Shown in pieces: positions 1-8,773 of a stretch of DNA of 64,000 nucleotides; position 1 is the stretch's first letter, and every line of letters begins with the position of its first letter. The notes beneath the pieces are model-generated. The model was not told the origin of the DNA. It saw only the letters and a program-made list of their open reading frames with translations, and searched no databases. This DNA comes from Legionella gresilensis (GTDB lineage: Bacteria > Pseudomonadota > Gammaproteobacteria > Legionellales > Legionellaceae), in NCBI RefSeq assembly GCF_900639865.1, contig NZ_CAAAHX010000003.1:186001-250000 (forward strand), written 5' to 3'. The position numbers and the translations under genes were made by a program.

Positions 1-899
1 ACAGGATCGCCTTGTGCCGCTGATTTTCCAAACCAATAAGCCGCTTGTTGATAATCCTTATCAACACCTGAACCACTCAAATATAGTTGACCTAACTCTG
101 CTTGTGCTTCAGCATGCCCTCTTTCAGCAGCAGCTTGATACCAATAAGCAGCTTTTTTGGGATCAGTGGGTGTACCCAATCCATGTAAATATTGATAAGC
201 TAAATAAGCTTGTGCATTACGATGACCTTGATTAGCTGCTTTTGAAAACCAATAAGAAGCTGCTTTCTGATCGGGAGCTATCCCAAATTTGCCGGTATAT
301 AATAGACCTAAGCTGTATTCACCTTTAGGATCCCCTTGTTCAGCCGCTTTATTATACCAATACAGTGCTTTCTCTACATCTTTCTCAGTGCCTACTCCAG
401 TCATATATTGATACCCAAGGTTAACTTGGGCCTTAGAATAGCCTTTTTCAGCTGCTTTTTTAAACCAGACAAATGCCTGCTGATCACTCGCTTGCACACC
501 ATCCCCAGTAGCATACATAAGCCCTATATTACGCTGTGCAATTGAATTACCTTGTTCTGCAGCTTTCATATACCATTTAAAGGCTTCTTTAAAGTCTCGT
601 TGTATGCCTTTACCATTATCATACATATAACCTAAGCTAAGTTGAGCTAAAGCATTATTTTTTTCAGCTCCTTTTCGATACCACTCAACAGCTTTAGCGT
701 CATCTTGATTAACACCATAGCCATATTGATACATTCTGCCTAGAAGATACATCGCATCGTCATTGCCTTGTTTAGCCGACTCCATTAAATGAGGATAAGC
801 TGTATTGTAATCCTCATTTTCAAAGGCCGTAAAACCGATGATCTCGTCTGCTAAAGCTACGTTTGCAAACAAACACGCAGCAATAATAAATGAACGCAT
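1..899 (-). CDS. Sel1-repeat protein, exported (C-terminus outside window)
   Basis: The minus frame is open from an ATG at 899 to the window edge, so the 3' end is missing. A good AAGGAG ribosome site lies 5 bases upstream of the ATG. Residues 1-17 (MRSFIIAACLFANVALA) are a signal peptide. The rest is a chain of about eight Sel1-like repeats of ~36 residues, each with the A..G...A...LG.MY..G.GV..D...A..WY..AA motif. Sel1 repeats form alpha-solenoids for protein binding; Legionella has several exported ones (LpnE, EnhC, LidL types) linked to host-cell entry and vacuole trafficking. I cannot say which member this is. No enzymatic domain is visible. Confidence 0.85.
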   Translation of the reverse strand, partial: MRSFIIAACLFANVALADEIIGFTAFENEDYNTAYPHLMESAKQGNDDAMYLLGRMYQYGYGVNQDDAKAVEWYRKGAEKNNALAQLSLGYMYDNGKGIQRDFKEAFKWYMKAAEQGNSIAQRNIGLMYATGDGVQASDQQAFVWFKKAAEKGYSKAQVNLGYQYMTGVGTEKDVEKALYWYNKAAEQGDPKGEYSLGLLYTGKFGIAPDQKAASYWFSKAANQGHRNAQAYLAYQYLHGLGTPTDPKKAAYWYQAAAERGHAEAQAELGQLYLSGSGVDKDYQQAAYWFGKSAAQGDP

Positions 900-1036
900 G
901 CACGCTCCTTAGGATACGCCCCTTATCTTAAAGCGTAGGATATTCACAGTACAAATCAAATTTTGAGCAATATCCTTGATGAATTATCTAACTTATTAGT
1001 GTGAGTTAAAGTATAATAAGTCTTTCTTTTTGTTGA

Positions 1037-2727
1037 TTATCGTCGATAATTATTACTTTTATCTGAATTTTCAAAGTTTGATTCATAGGTAGAATTATCA
1101 TTTCCGTCTGCAATTTCAGCATTCTTTCTTGCAATAATATCTTTGATCCCCTCTATTATTTGTTCTGAACTTCCTAAACCCAGAATACCTTTTAATTGCG
1201 CATCTTTACTAATCCTTTCAATTAACCATTTAATAGACTGGGTATGAATTGAATATTTATCACCCGTTAGGTAAAATCTACGCTCAGCGCAAACTAAACA
1301 GAGCTTTTCCCACTCTTCTTTTATCTTATTTTTATCTTCTGCAGAAACATATGCATTTAAAATTCTAAGCATATTATTAATTGTTTCTTCTTTTCTATTA
1401 GCACTCTGCCTAAATAACTAATTATTACTAGCTTTTTTAGTTTGAATATCTGTTGTATGTAAGCTATTAAAACGATAATTAAGCCGTTCATCTAGAAACT
1501 TTTCAGCTTCATCTTGCCTGTCTTGAAACGCATCTAATTTTCTAATTACTTTAGGCTTTGCATAAATAGAATATCTATTATAATCTTCTTTTAAGAGTTC
1601 AAGCTGTACAGCGTCAGAGGCTTCATCAAGTAAAAGAATATCATTTTCTATGAACTTTTTTTGTAAACTTGGTGTAGCATATTTCAATAATGAATGATTA
1701 TTATTTATATATTCTTCTTGCTTTACTAGAGGTAATTCTTTAAATACACATTCTAATATCTCGTCTCTTATAGCACCTAAATTTTTAGCTAGCTCTTTTT
1801 TTATAAAATTCTAATTCATACTCACTAAGCTTGTATTTCTTCTTATATTCAATTACTTTAGCTTCTATGTAATTTTCTATAAAATTATTACGCGCTAAAG
1901 GCTCAACTATTAGGTTAATCAATTTTTCACTTTTAAGCTTATCTAAAAGAGAGGAAATCTCTCCTTTTTTTTAAATTTTTCAATTGCTTGAAAGTAATTA
2001 TAGAAATAGGCTTGGTAAGATAAATAGTGGTCTCTATCATTTAAAAGGTATTTAAATGCTCCCACTCTATCTCTAAATCGCATTTTTTATATTCATCTCC
2101 TGTTGCTTCATATGCTTCCCCAAAGGTTTTGGAGGGATTATTCTGCATATAATTCGCGGCTAATTGGAAATGCCAACTGATATTAGAGTTTGCTACCGAA
2201 CAATTTCCTGTTTTCTGGTCCTTCTTACTTATTATTAAAGCCAATTGAGTATTTTCCATTTTTTTATTCTTAATAAGGAACTCTGATATTTTTCCTCGGA
2301 TAGATTAGTAGGAATTAGACGCACCAAACATCTCATTGGCAAACTCCCTCGCTTTTTCTCTTTGTACAGTAAAAACTATTACTTGTGAAATGCGGCCAGA
2401 CTCTAAAGTAAAATGGCGTTGCCCACGATTCACATAAATAAAATGTATATTTTTCTTTTCTCGAACCGCATGCAAAGTATAAGCATGCTTAGGCCATTTG
2501 GTTAAAAAGCCTACATAATTACCATTTAATAGTTCGTCTATTTGCTTCGAAGATTGTGGAGATAATAAGGAAAAATTTAGATGCCAACTAGGTTTAAATA
2601 TTTTAAATCTTTTTATGGTACTACCAAGAGCATCATCAATTTGCCAGCCAGTATTGTCACTCAAGCTTAAAAAAGGATTTTACTCTAAGCCTAAAATATG
2701 ACTCATTTCTTTATGTGTTGTAACCAT
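1037..2727 (-). pseudogene. Decayed effector-like gene, possible GNC-type cysteine protease relative
   Basis: Four short minus-strand ORFs are pieces of one gene of about 560 codons. From an ATG at 2727 the frame runs to an in-frame TAA after 15 codons, continues to another TAA at 2305-2307, and stays in the same frame through 2041-2259. The reading then shifts near 2085, again at an A8 run (1965-1972) and again at an A7 run (1796-1802). An in-frame TAG at 1418-1420 separates the last two pieces, which share one frame down to 1037. The joined product has, in order, WPKHAYTLHAV (His), YVNRG and GNCSVANSN (Cys), then a long helical tail. The His/Asn/GNC pattern recalls cysteine-protease-like domains in Legionella effectors; this is inference from motifs. 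Two frameshifts sit in homopolymers, so assembly error could explain part of the damage, but not the three stops. Confidence 0.7.
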
Positions 2728-2948
2728 AATCTATAAAAACCATATAATTTGATCAAAATAAATTTTATCTGTATAATTTTAATACAAATTAAATGAAATA
2801 CATAATTACCAAATGAAAATAGGATCATTGATTAAAAGAGTATAAAGCATTAAAGACTTAAAATTTTTGTAAAATATAAGCTTAGTTTCCTAAACTCTGA
2901 GAAAAAAAATTTGTAAATTAAAGCCCTATTATAAAGGGATTTAATAAT
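2728..2948. other. AT-rich intergenic stretch, nothing recognised
   Basis: This stretch lies between the decayed gene and the first 124-base palindromic repeat. It is very AT-rich and has no open frame, RNA gene or hairpin that I can support. Confidence 0.5.
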
Positions 2949-3072
2949 TATGGCGTTTCCCACTAAGTTTCAGACCAGGCACAAGGGAGAGAGGCGAAGG
3001 AGTGTACAAACAAGTACTGTACTTCGCCGAGCAGCTTGTAACGCAGTATGAAGCTTAGTTGGAGACGCTATA
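2949..3072. repeat. Dispersed palindromic repeat R1, copy 1
   Basis: A 124-base element bounded by inverted ends of about 24 bases: left TATGGCGTTTCCCACTAAG, right end reversed TATAGCGTCTCCAACTAAG. Inside, GGCGAAG (2993-2999) pairs with CTTCGCC (3022-3028) around an AGTACTGTACT core. The same element with few differences is at 43351-43475. The nested symmetry suggests a MITE-like or structured-RNA repeat. No coding capacity. Confidence 0.85.
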
Positions 3073-3075
3073 GTA

Positions 3076-3265
3076 TTAATTAACATTAACAACAGCCACA
3101 TTACAACCTACAACTACAGCAGTTATTCTTACATTATTGGCTAAATCAGCAAAAGTCTGTCCAGCAATTAACGTTTTAATAAAATAGGTACGCGCATCAC
3201 CTGCTCGGGTTCGATGAATACTAATTTTATCCAATACGGGGTAGCCGTAGGGCCGAAAGGTCCTA
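3076..3265 (-). pseudogene. 3' fragment of an unidentified secreted-type protein
   Basis: Reading the minus strand from about 3265 gives an open frame starting FRPYGYPVLDKISIHRTRAG and ending TAVVVGCNVAVVNVN with a TAA at 3076-3078. The text reads like the C-terminal end of a real protein (regular strand pattern, good stop), but there is no start. An in-frame stop lies just upstream and repeat R2 begins 25 bases further on. The remnant is trapped between repeats R1 (ends at 3072) and R2 (starts at 3291). I do not recognise the family. Confidence 0.45.
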
Positions 3266-3290
3266 TATTTTTACGATAAAAAATATAATA

Positions 3291-3402
3291 AACGTAAATT
3301 CGACATAAAATATATTTGCTAAATTTTATATCAGATTTATTTATGTTTAATCTGAATCCTGTACAAATGCTTCGCATTTTTCGGGATAACGTTTGTTTAG
3401 CG
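3291..3402 (+). repeat. Dispersed two-hairpin repeat R2, copy 1
   Basis: A 112-base element whose other copy is on the opposite strand at 37833-37945. It contains two imperfect palindromes: an ACATAAAATATA...TATATTTTATGT-type arm pair and a second hairpin with the loop core AAATGCttcGCATTT. The hairpins are better preserved in copy 2. REP-like in character; family not recognised. Confidence 0.75.
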
Positions 3403-3454
3403 TAATCCAAAATTCCAAACAAGCATTTGCTAAAAATTCAGATTAGTTAAGAAG

Positions 3455-4765
3455 TTATTTAGTGTCAAATATGCCTTGATTATTAATCAGCTGATACATT
3501 AACAATGCTGCACGCTCAGTTTGAGTTAACAAGGATTGAATATTCAATGTTTCTTTTTCAGAATGCGCCCCACTGCCAACAGGCCCTAAACCAGCTAAAG
3601 CATAAGGTACAATTGCAGCGATATGTGATATATCTCCAGCTCCACGCATACCCGGATCAAGTGCTGTAACTTTACCATAACCTAATTGTAAACTTACATT
3701 ATTGTAAATGTTTAATAGTTTTAAATTATTCTCTCTAGGTGACATAGAAGGGATAGCGTCTTTAAAAATTACTTTAGCAGTTGTACCCGTTAAGTGCTGC
3801 TGTACAATTGAGGAAATTGTTTTTTTAGCACGCTCTTTTTGCTCTTCTGTTAAAAACCGAATGTCACCCTCAGCTATAGCCATCTTGGCAACAACATTTG
3901 GTTTACCAAAAACTAAATTCTGGGAATGGTTATTCGTTTCAATTGTATTTCCTCCCATAATTAGTCCAGGATTAAAGGTTAAATATTGTTCCTTAGTGAG
4001 ACGAATACGCAGTGCATTTAAAATACGCGTTATCTCAAAAATAGCCCCATTTCCTATTGTTGGTTTAAAAATTTGCGAAGAATGGGCTTCTTGACCAGAA
4101 GCCTTAATTACCCAGTCTGAAATACCGCGACGAGCTACCGTAGCTGTATCCTGAGTTATTGACCATTCAAAATCTAATGCAACATCACTATGAGTTGCGG
4201 CATCCATTAATGCCTTTCTAGAAACCTTTGTTGGTTTTCCCGAATCCTCTTCATCACCTGTAAATACAACAGTGATAGTTGCATCTGATAATGCACCCAC
4301 ATTATCTAGGGCTTTTAAAGCATAAATAATAACAACATCACCTCCTTTAGCATCAATGACACCAGGCCCGGTTGCAATATTATCTTTTAAGTTAAAACGT
4401 TGAAAGGAACTAGTGGCTGAAAAAACTGTATCAAGATGGCCTATTAATAAAAGTCGTTTACCTTTATTGCCTTGATGAAAAGCAATTAAGGTATCAGCCC
4501 TCTTCATTGTAGGCGGCAAGCTCACCCACTTAGTAGTGAATCCAAGTTGCTTTAATTCACTTTCTAATCGCTCCCCTACCTCTTTAACGCCTTTTATATT
4601 GGCAGTACCGCTATTAATACTGACAATGTCTTCTAATAACTGCAGTTGCTCTTGAAAGTGAGTTTTTAAAAAATCAGTTACCTTATCTTCTTTAAGAGGA
4701 AGAGCATTTACATTTAATACTTGCATTGTAAATAACAATAAAAATATACCAATACTTTTTTTCAT
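3455..4765 (-). CDS. M20 family metallopeptidase (glutamate carboxypeptidase type), exported
   Basis: A zinc-dependent exopeptidase of the M20/carboxypeptidase G2 group, expected to remove C-terminal residues (often glutamate) from small substrates in the periplasm or outside. Visible in order: signal peptide MKKSIGIFLLLFTMQVLNVNA; metal motif LLIGHLDTVF (His, Asp); GPGVIDAKGGDV (bridging Asp); FTGDEEDSGKP (Glu-Glu, catalytic base and ligand); a lid/dimerisation segment with ARRGISDW...GQEAHS; and the last metal His in GSGAHSEKE. The frame opens at a GTG at 4780, but the ATG at 4765 starts directly at the signal peptide, so I prefer it. The length of 436 residues fits the family. The gene stands alone downstream of fadN-fadA. 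The exact substrate is not readable. Confidence 0.85.
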   Translation of the reverse strand: MKKSIGIFLLLFTMQVLNVNALPLKEDKVTDFLKTHFQEQLQLLEDIVSINSGTANIKGVKEVGERLESELKQLGFTTKWVSLPPTMKRADTLIAFHQGNKGKRLLLIGHLDTVFSATSSFQRFNLKDNIATGPGVIDAKGGDVVIIYALKALDNVGALSDATITVVFTGDEEDSGKPTKVSRKALMDAATHSDVALDFEWSITQDTATVARRGISDWVIKASGQEAHSSQIFKPTIGNGAIFEITRILNALRIRLTKEQYLTFNPGLIMGGNTIETNNHSQNLVFGKPNVVAKMAIAEGDIRFLTEEQKERAKKTISSIVQQHLTGTTAKVIFKDAIPSMSPRENNLKLLNIYNNVSLQLGYGKVTALDPGMRGAGDISHIAAIVPYALAGLGPVGSGAHSEKETLNIQSLLTQTERAALLMYQLINNQGIFDTK

Positions 4766-4871
4766 AATTATTTTACACACACTAAATACGCATATTATGC
4801 AAATAATTTACAAAGAAACCAACTGATATAGAACGACTGAGAAAATTACAAGAATAATTATCAATTTAACT

Positions 4872-4905
4872 TCATTTACAACATAGTTTTAAAAACTATG
4901 CTGTA
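4872..4905. terminator. Hairpin after fadA
   Basis: An inverted repeat, TTTACAACATAGTTTT with AAACTATGCTGTAAA, lies immediately past the fadA stop, between fadA and the M20 peptidase gene. It is a plausible transcription end for the fad operon. The T-rich tail is on the plus side, so it is not a textbook terminator for the minus-strand operon. Confidence 0.4.
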
Positions 4906-4916
4906 AATTTAATTTT

Positions 4917-6101
4917 TTAGACAGCTTCAAAAATAGCAGCAGCCCCCATACCGGTGCCAATACACATAGTGACCATACCATAGCGTCCTTTAGTACGACG
5001 CAAACCATGTAACAAGGTAGCTGTACGAATTGTTCCTGTAGCGCCAAGTGGATGGCCTAAAGCAATAGCGCCCCCCAACGGATTAACTTTTTCACGTGGC
5101 AAATTAAGTGTCTTAATAACAGCTAACGCTTGGGCTGCGAAAGCTTCATTTAATTCAATCCAATCTAATTGCTCTAAAGTAATTCCTGCATTTTGTAGAG
5201 CTAGCGGAACAGCATTAACAGGTCCTATGCCCATTACTTCAGGCGCAACACCTGCAACTGCATAACTAAGCAAGCGTCCTATAGGCTGTAAATCAAATTG
5301 CTTTATCGTCTCTTCGCTCGCTAATAGAGCAATAGCTGCCCCATCACTTGTCTGTGAACTATTACCCGCTGTTACACTACCTTTAGCTGAAAAGACAGGA
5401 CGCAAACGCGCAATAGCTTCATAAGACGTATCAGCACGAGGGCCCTCATCTTTATCGATTAACCGCTTATGAGTAATGACTTTATCAGTTGATAAATTAG
5501 GATGACGCTCAGTAATTTCTATAGGTACTATTTCTTGATCAAAATCGCCCCGTTGCTGTGCAGCAATGGCCCGCCTATGGCTTTCGGCAGCAAATTCATC
5601 TTGTTCTTCGCGCGAAATTTCCCATTGTTTTGCTACATTTTCTGCGGTAATACCCATTCCATAAGCAATAGCTACATGTTCATTTTGAAAAATAGCAGGA
5701 TTTGCTGTGTACTTATTACCGCCTAAAGGTACCATAGACATGCTTTCTACACCTCCTGCTAGTGCTAGAGGCATAGCGCCTTGACTAATAGCAGTCGCAG
5801 CCGTTGCAATACTTTGTACACCGGAAGAGCAAAAACGGTTGATTGTCATGGCAGGTACAGAATTTGGCATGCCAGCAAGTAATGATGCAATACGGGCGAC
5901 ATTCATACCTTGTTCTGCTTCAGGCATAGCGCAGCCAATCACTACATCGCCAACCGCTTTCCAGTCAACAGAAGGGTTACGTGCCATTAACGTCCTAATT
6001 GTATGGGCTAAAAGGTCATCAGGTAGTGTATGCTTAAACACACCACGTGGCGCCTTACCAACCGGAGTACGTAATACATCAACTATATAAATATTGGTCA
6101 T
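4917..6101 (-). CDS. fadA: Acetyl-CoA C-acyltransferase (3-ketoacyl-CoA thiolase)
   Basis: Catalyses the last step of beta-oxidation: thiolytic cleavage of 3-ketoacyl-CoA to acetyl-CoA and a shortened acyl-CoA. At 394 residues it is full length. The thiolase catalytic set is intact: acylated Cys91 in INRFCSSGVQS, His350 in ALGHPLGATG, and Cys380 in MCIGTGMG. The ATG follows the fadN stop by 14 bases with a GGAGCAA-type ribosome site, so it is the second gene of a fadN-fadA operon. Biosynthetic acetoacetyl-CoA thiolase is the main alternative, but pairing with the multifunctional dehydrogenase/hydratase argues for degradation. Confidence 0.93.
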   Translation of the reverse strand: MTNIYIVDVLRTPVGKAPRGVFKHTLPDDLLAHTIRTLMARNPSVDWKAVGDVVIGCAMPEAEQGMNVARIASLLAGMPNSVPAMTINRFCSSGVQSIATAATAISQGAMPLALAGGVESMSMVPLGGNKYTANPAIFQNEHVAIAYGMGITAENVAKQWEISREEQDEFAAESHRRAIAAQQRGDFDQEIVPIEITERHPNLSTDKVITHKRLIDKDEGPRADTSYEAIARLRPVFSAKGSVTAGNSSQTSDGAAIALLASEETIKQFDLQPIGRLLSYAVAGVAPEVMGIGPVNAVPLALQNAGITLEQLDWIELNEAFAAQALAVIKTLNLPREKVNPLGGAIALGHPLGATGTIRTATLLHGLRRTKGRYGMVTMCIGTGMGAAAIFEAV

Positions 6102-6115
6102 TGATTGCTCCTTGA

Positions 6116-8482
6116 TTAATTACGTAGTGGCTTGCCAGTTTCGAGTAGATGAGCAATACGCGCCTGGGTCAATGGTGTTTCTAAGAGCTCAATGAAAGCT
6201 CTTCTTTCTAAATTAAGTAACCATTGCTCATCAACTATTGTACCTTGATACACATCGCCGCCACACATTACCTCGGCAAGTAGATTAGCTAAATAATAAT
6301 CATGCTGAGAAATAAAACCGCCTTCCAACCAATTTACCAAGCCTGCTTCTAATTTAGCATGCCCTTCTCTCCCTGCTACTTTAAATTGTCGTTTAAGGGG
6401 TGCTTGATAATTTCTTGCTGCAAGGGCTTTTATCTCAGCTAAAGCTGCATAAAGGACTTCTTCACTGTGCATAACCCAAAAGTCGCCTGGTTGCAAAAAT
6501 CCTTTCTCTAACGCATCAGGTGCACTACTTGCAACTGTCGCTGTTGCCGTTTGCTCAAAATAAGGTTGAATAAAGGTCATTAAATCAGCTTTACCTGCAG
6601 CAAAAGCTGCTCGGAGCGCCAATTCTTTACAGCCGCCACCGGCAGGAATAAGCCCAACCCCAACTTCAACAAGTCCTGGATAAGACTCAAATGCGGCAAT
6701 AATTCTATGACAATGCATCATAAGCTCACAACCACCGCCTAGAGCACGTCCTCGTAACGCCGCAATGGTAGGCACTGAGCAATATTTTAAGCGCATGACA
6801 GCCCGTTGAAAGGATTCTATCATTTCTTCTACAGCGGCAATTTTTCCAGCTTGCACTAATGATGCGACACCACGTAAATCGGCACCCGAACTAAAGTTTT
6901 CTGAGCTATTTTGATAAATGATTAAACCTTGACATTGACGCTCAACAATATCGACGGCTTGATGTAAACCGTCAAGCACAGACTGACCAATCGTGTTTGC
7001 TTTACTTTTAAAAGACAGTAAGCCAACATCATCTTTAAAGCGATATAATTTAACACCCTCATTTTCATATAAGCTTTCAAGCTTAATATTTTTTTCACCA
7101 ATAAGTTGATTAGAAAAAAATTGTTTTTTATAAACTGGCAAGGAACTTCGGGGTATAAAATGATTTTCTTTAGGAGAAAAAGCGCCTTCGTTATTATAGA
7201 AAGCAGGACGCTCGTCTAGCCATTTTGGTAAGTTTGCCTGACTTAGGTTTTGATTATTGGCTTTATCAGTTTCTATTAACTGTTGCATACGCTCAATGCC
7301 AACCTGTTGCCAAGTCTCAAAAGGACCATTACGCCAACCAAAGCCCCAGCGCATAGCGAGATCAATATCACGAACACTGTTAGCTATATGCTCTAAATGA
7401 AAGGCACAGTAATGAAATAAATCTCTAAAACATGCAACAAGGAATTTTGCTTGTTTATCATTAGAAGCAATTAAAGCATCCATCCACTTATCAGGCTCTT
7501 TAATAGCCATAATTGATTTTATTTCCGGACTAACTTGCCCATTAGCAACTCGATAAGAATCACTTAAATAATCATAAACTTCAATCGTCTTTCCAGCTTT
7601 GCGATAAATTCCTTGTCCTGTTTTTTGCCCCAGGTGTTTTTGTTCAATTAAGTTATTTAACCAATCAGGTAATTTAAATAAATCATGCCAAGGATCATCT
7701 GGTAAGTGTTCATACATTGTATGAACGACGTGTTGCATGGTATCTAATCCAACAACGTCCATGGTTCTCAACGTAGCGGATTTAGGCCGGCCAATTAATA
7801 TACCCGTTAGCGCATCTACTTCATCTAAACCGAGCTGCATAGTTTGGGCATGCTCTAAAGTTGCCAATAAGGAAAATACCCCAATTCTATTGGCAATAAA
7901 ATTAGGCGTATCTTTAGCAATAACAACACCTTTACCTAAATAACTCGTTAACCAAGATTCTAAGTTCGCTAATAGCTTAATCGATGTGCTTTTTGCTGGA
8001 ATTAGTTCGGCAAGATGCATATAGCGTGGTGGATTAAAAAAGTGGACTCCGCAAAATCGATTATATAATGATTCCGGTAACACACTAGATAGCTTGTTGA
8101 TACTTAAACCAGATGTATTGCTTACTAAAATAGCCTGCTCATTAACAAAAGGAGCAATACGCTTATAAAGATCTTCTTTCCAATCCATGCGCTCAGCAAT
8201 CGCTTCAATGATTAAATCACAATCCGCAAGCTCCTTTAAGTTTTCCGTATAATTTTTGGGCTGTATTAAAGAGGCTGTCGTTGTTGTCGCTACTGGCGTT
8301 GGTTTTAATTTATTTAAATTTGCAATTGCTTTTTCAACCAGGGCGTTACTGTTACCTTCTTTGTCAGCTAAATCAAATAGTAAGGTTTCAATACCTGCAT
8401 TAATACAATGAGCAGCAATTTGCGAACCCATCACCCCTGCGCCAAGAACCGCAACTTTTTTAATTAAAAAAGGCTCCTGCAT
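6116..8482 (-). CDS. fadN: 3-hydroxyacyl-CoA dehydrogenase / enoyl-CoA hydratase, FadN type
   Basis: A bifunctional beta-oxidation enzyme that hydrates enoyl-CoA and oxidises the 3-hydroxyacyl-CoA with NAD. The 788 residues begin with the dehydrogenase: Rossmann motif GAGVMGS at 14-20, HFFNPPRYMHLAELIP, then the C-terminal dehydrogenase repeats. The crotonase domain comes last: oxyanion-hole segments NFSSGADLRGVASL and ALRGRALGGGCELMM, and EVGVGLIPAGGG with the catalytic-type Glu. This dehydrogenase-first order is that of Bacillus FadN (about 789 residues), not of E. coli FadB, where the hydratase is N-terminal. It is first in an operon with fadA. Confidence 0.92.
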   Translation of the reverse strand: MQEPFLIKKVAVLGAGVMGSQIAAHCINAGIETLLFDLADKEGNSNALVEKAIANLNKLKPTPVATTTTASLIQPKNYTENLKELADCDLIIEAIAERMDWKEDLYKRIAPFVNEQAILVSNTSGLSINKLSSVLPESLYNRFCGVHFFNPPRYMHLAELIPAKSTSIKLLANLESWLTSYLGKGVVIAKDTPNFIANRIGVFSLLATLEHAQTMQLGLDEVDALTGILIGRPKSATLRTMDVVGLDTMQHVVHTMYEHLPDDPWHDLFKLPDWLNNLIEQKHLGQKTGQGIYRKAGKTIEVYDYLSDSYRVANGQVSPEIKSIMAIKEPDKWMDALIASNDKQAKFLVACFRDLFHYCAFHLEHIANSVRDIDLAMRWGFGWRNGPFETWQQVGIERMQQLIETDKANNQNLSQANLPKWLDERPAFYNNEGAFSPKENHFIPRSSLPVYKKQFFSNQLIGEKNIKLESLYENEGVKLYRFKDDVGLLSFKSKANTIGQSVLDGLHQAVDIVERQCQGLIIYQNSSENFSSGADLRGVASLVQAGKIAAVEEMIESFQRAVMRLKYCSVPTIAALRGRALGGGCELMMHCHRIIAAFESYPGLVEVGVGLIPAGGGCKELALRAAFAAGKADLMTFIQPYFEQTATATVASSAPDALEKGFLQPGDFWVMHSEEVLYAALAEIKALAARNYQAPLKRQFKVAGREGHAKLEAGLVNWLEGGFISQHDYYLANLLAEVMCGGDVYQGTIVDEQWLLNLERRAFIELLETPLTQARIAHLLETGKPLRN

Positions 8483-8660
8483 GATTCATCCTTAGTTAAA
8501 GTAAATTTGATAGAGATTTATCAAGTTTTTATATTTGCTCTTCTATTTCTATGGTACTGAGCGTTATAGTAATACTATTTGCACGACATAAAAATTGGGT
8601 TAATCATTCTCAATTTTCTCATTTCCGCATTCTATTCTTGTCTTTTCCGGATCTTATTTC

Positions 8661-8745
8661 TTGTCATTCCCGCGTAGGCGGGAATCTATGTTCAAATTAG
8701 TACTATACCCAATCAACCGTGGCTCCCCGCCTATGCGGGGATGAA
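8661..8745. repeat. GC-rich paired palindromes (REP-like), locus 1
   Basis: Two GC-rich hairpins face each other in an AT-rich gap: ATTCCCGCGTAGGCGGGAAT (8666-8685) and a CCCCGCCTATGCGGGG hairpin (8724-8740). A pair of the same type is at 17163-17248. The core resembles the widespread CCCGCNTANGCGGG REP-like repeats found in many bacteria. It lies between the fad operon and the aldehyde dehydrogenase gene. Confidence 0.75.
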
Positions 8746-8773
8746 AATAAAATTGAGGTTAAATATTAAGCAA

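Noticed and set aside
14-900. Plus-strand ORFs inside the first 900 bases
   Set aside because: They are shadows of the Sel1-repeat gene on the opposite strand, which has a signal peptide, a ribosome site and clear repeats.
1796-1972. Programmed frameshifting at the A7/A8 runs
   Set aside because: Considered as an alternative to decay, but the same gene also has three in-frame stops, so loss of function is simpler.
3168-3422. 84-codon minus ORF
   Set aside because: It spans repeat R2 and a different frame of the 3' gene fragment; no ribosome site and no coherent protein.
3708-4094. 128-codon plus ORF
   Set aside because: It lies fully inside the M20 peptidase gene on the other strand.
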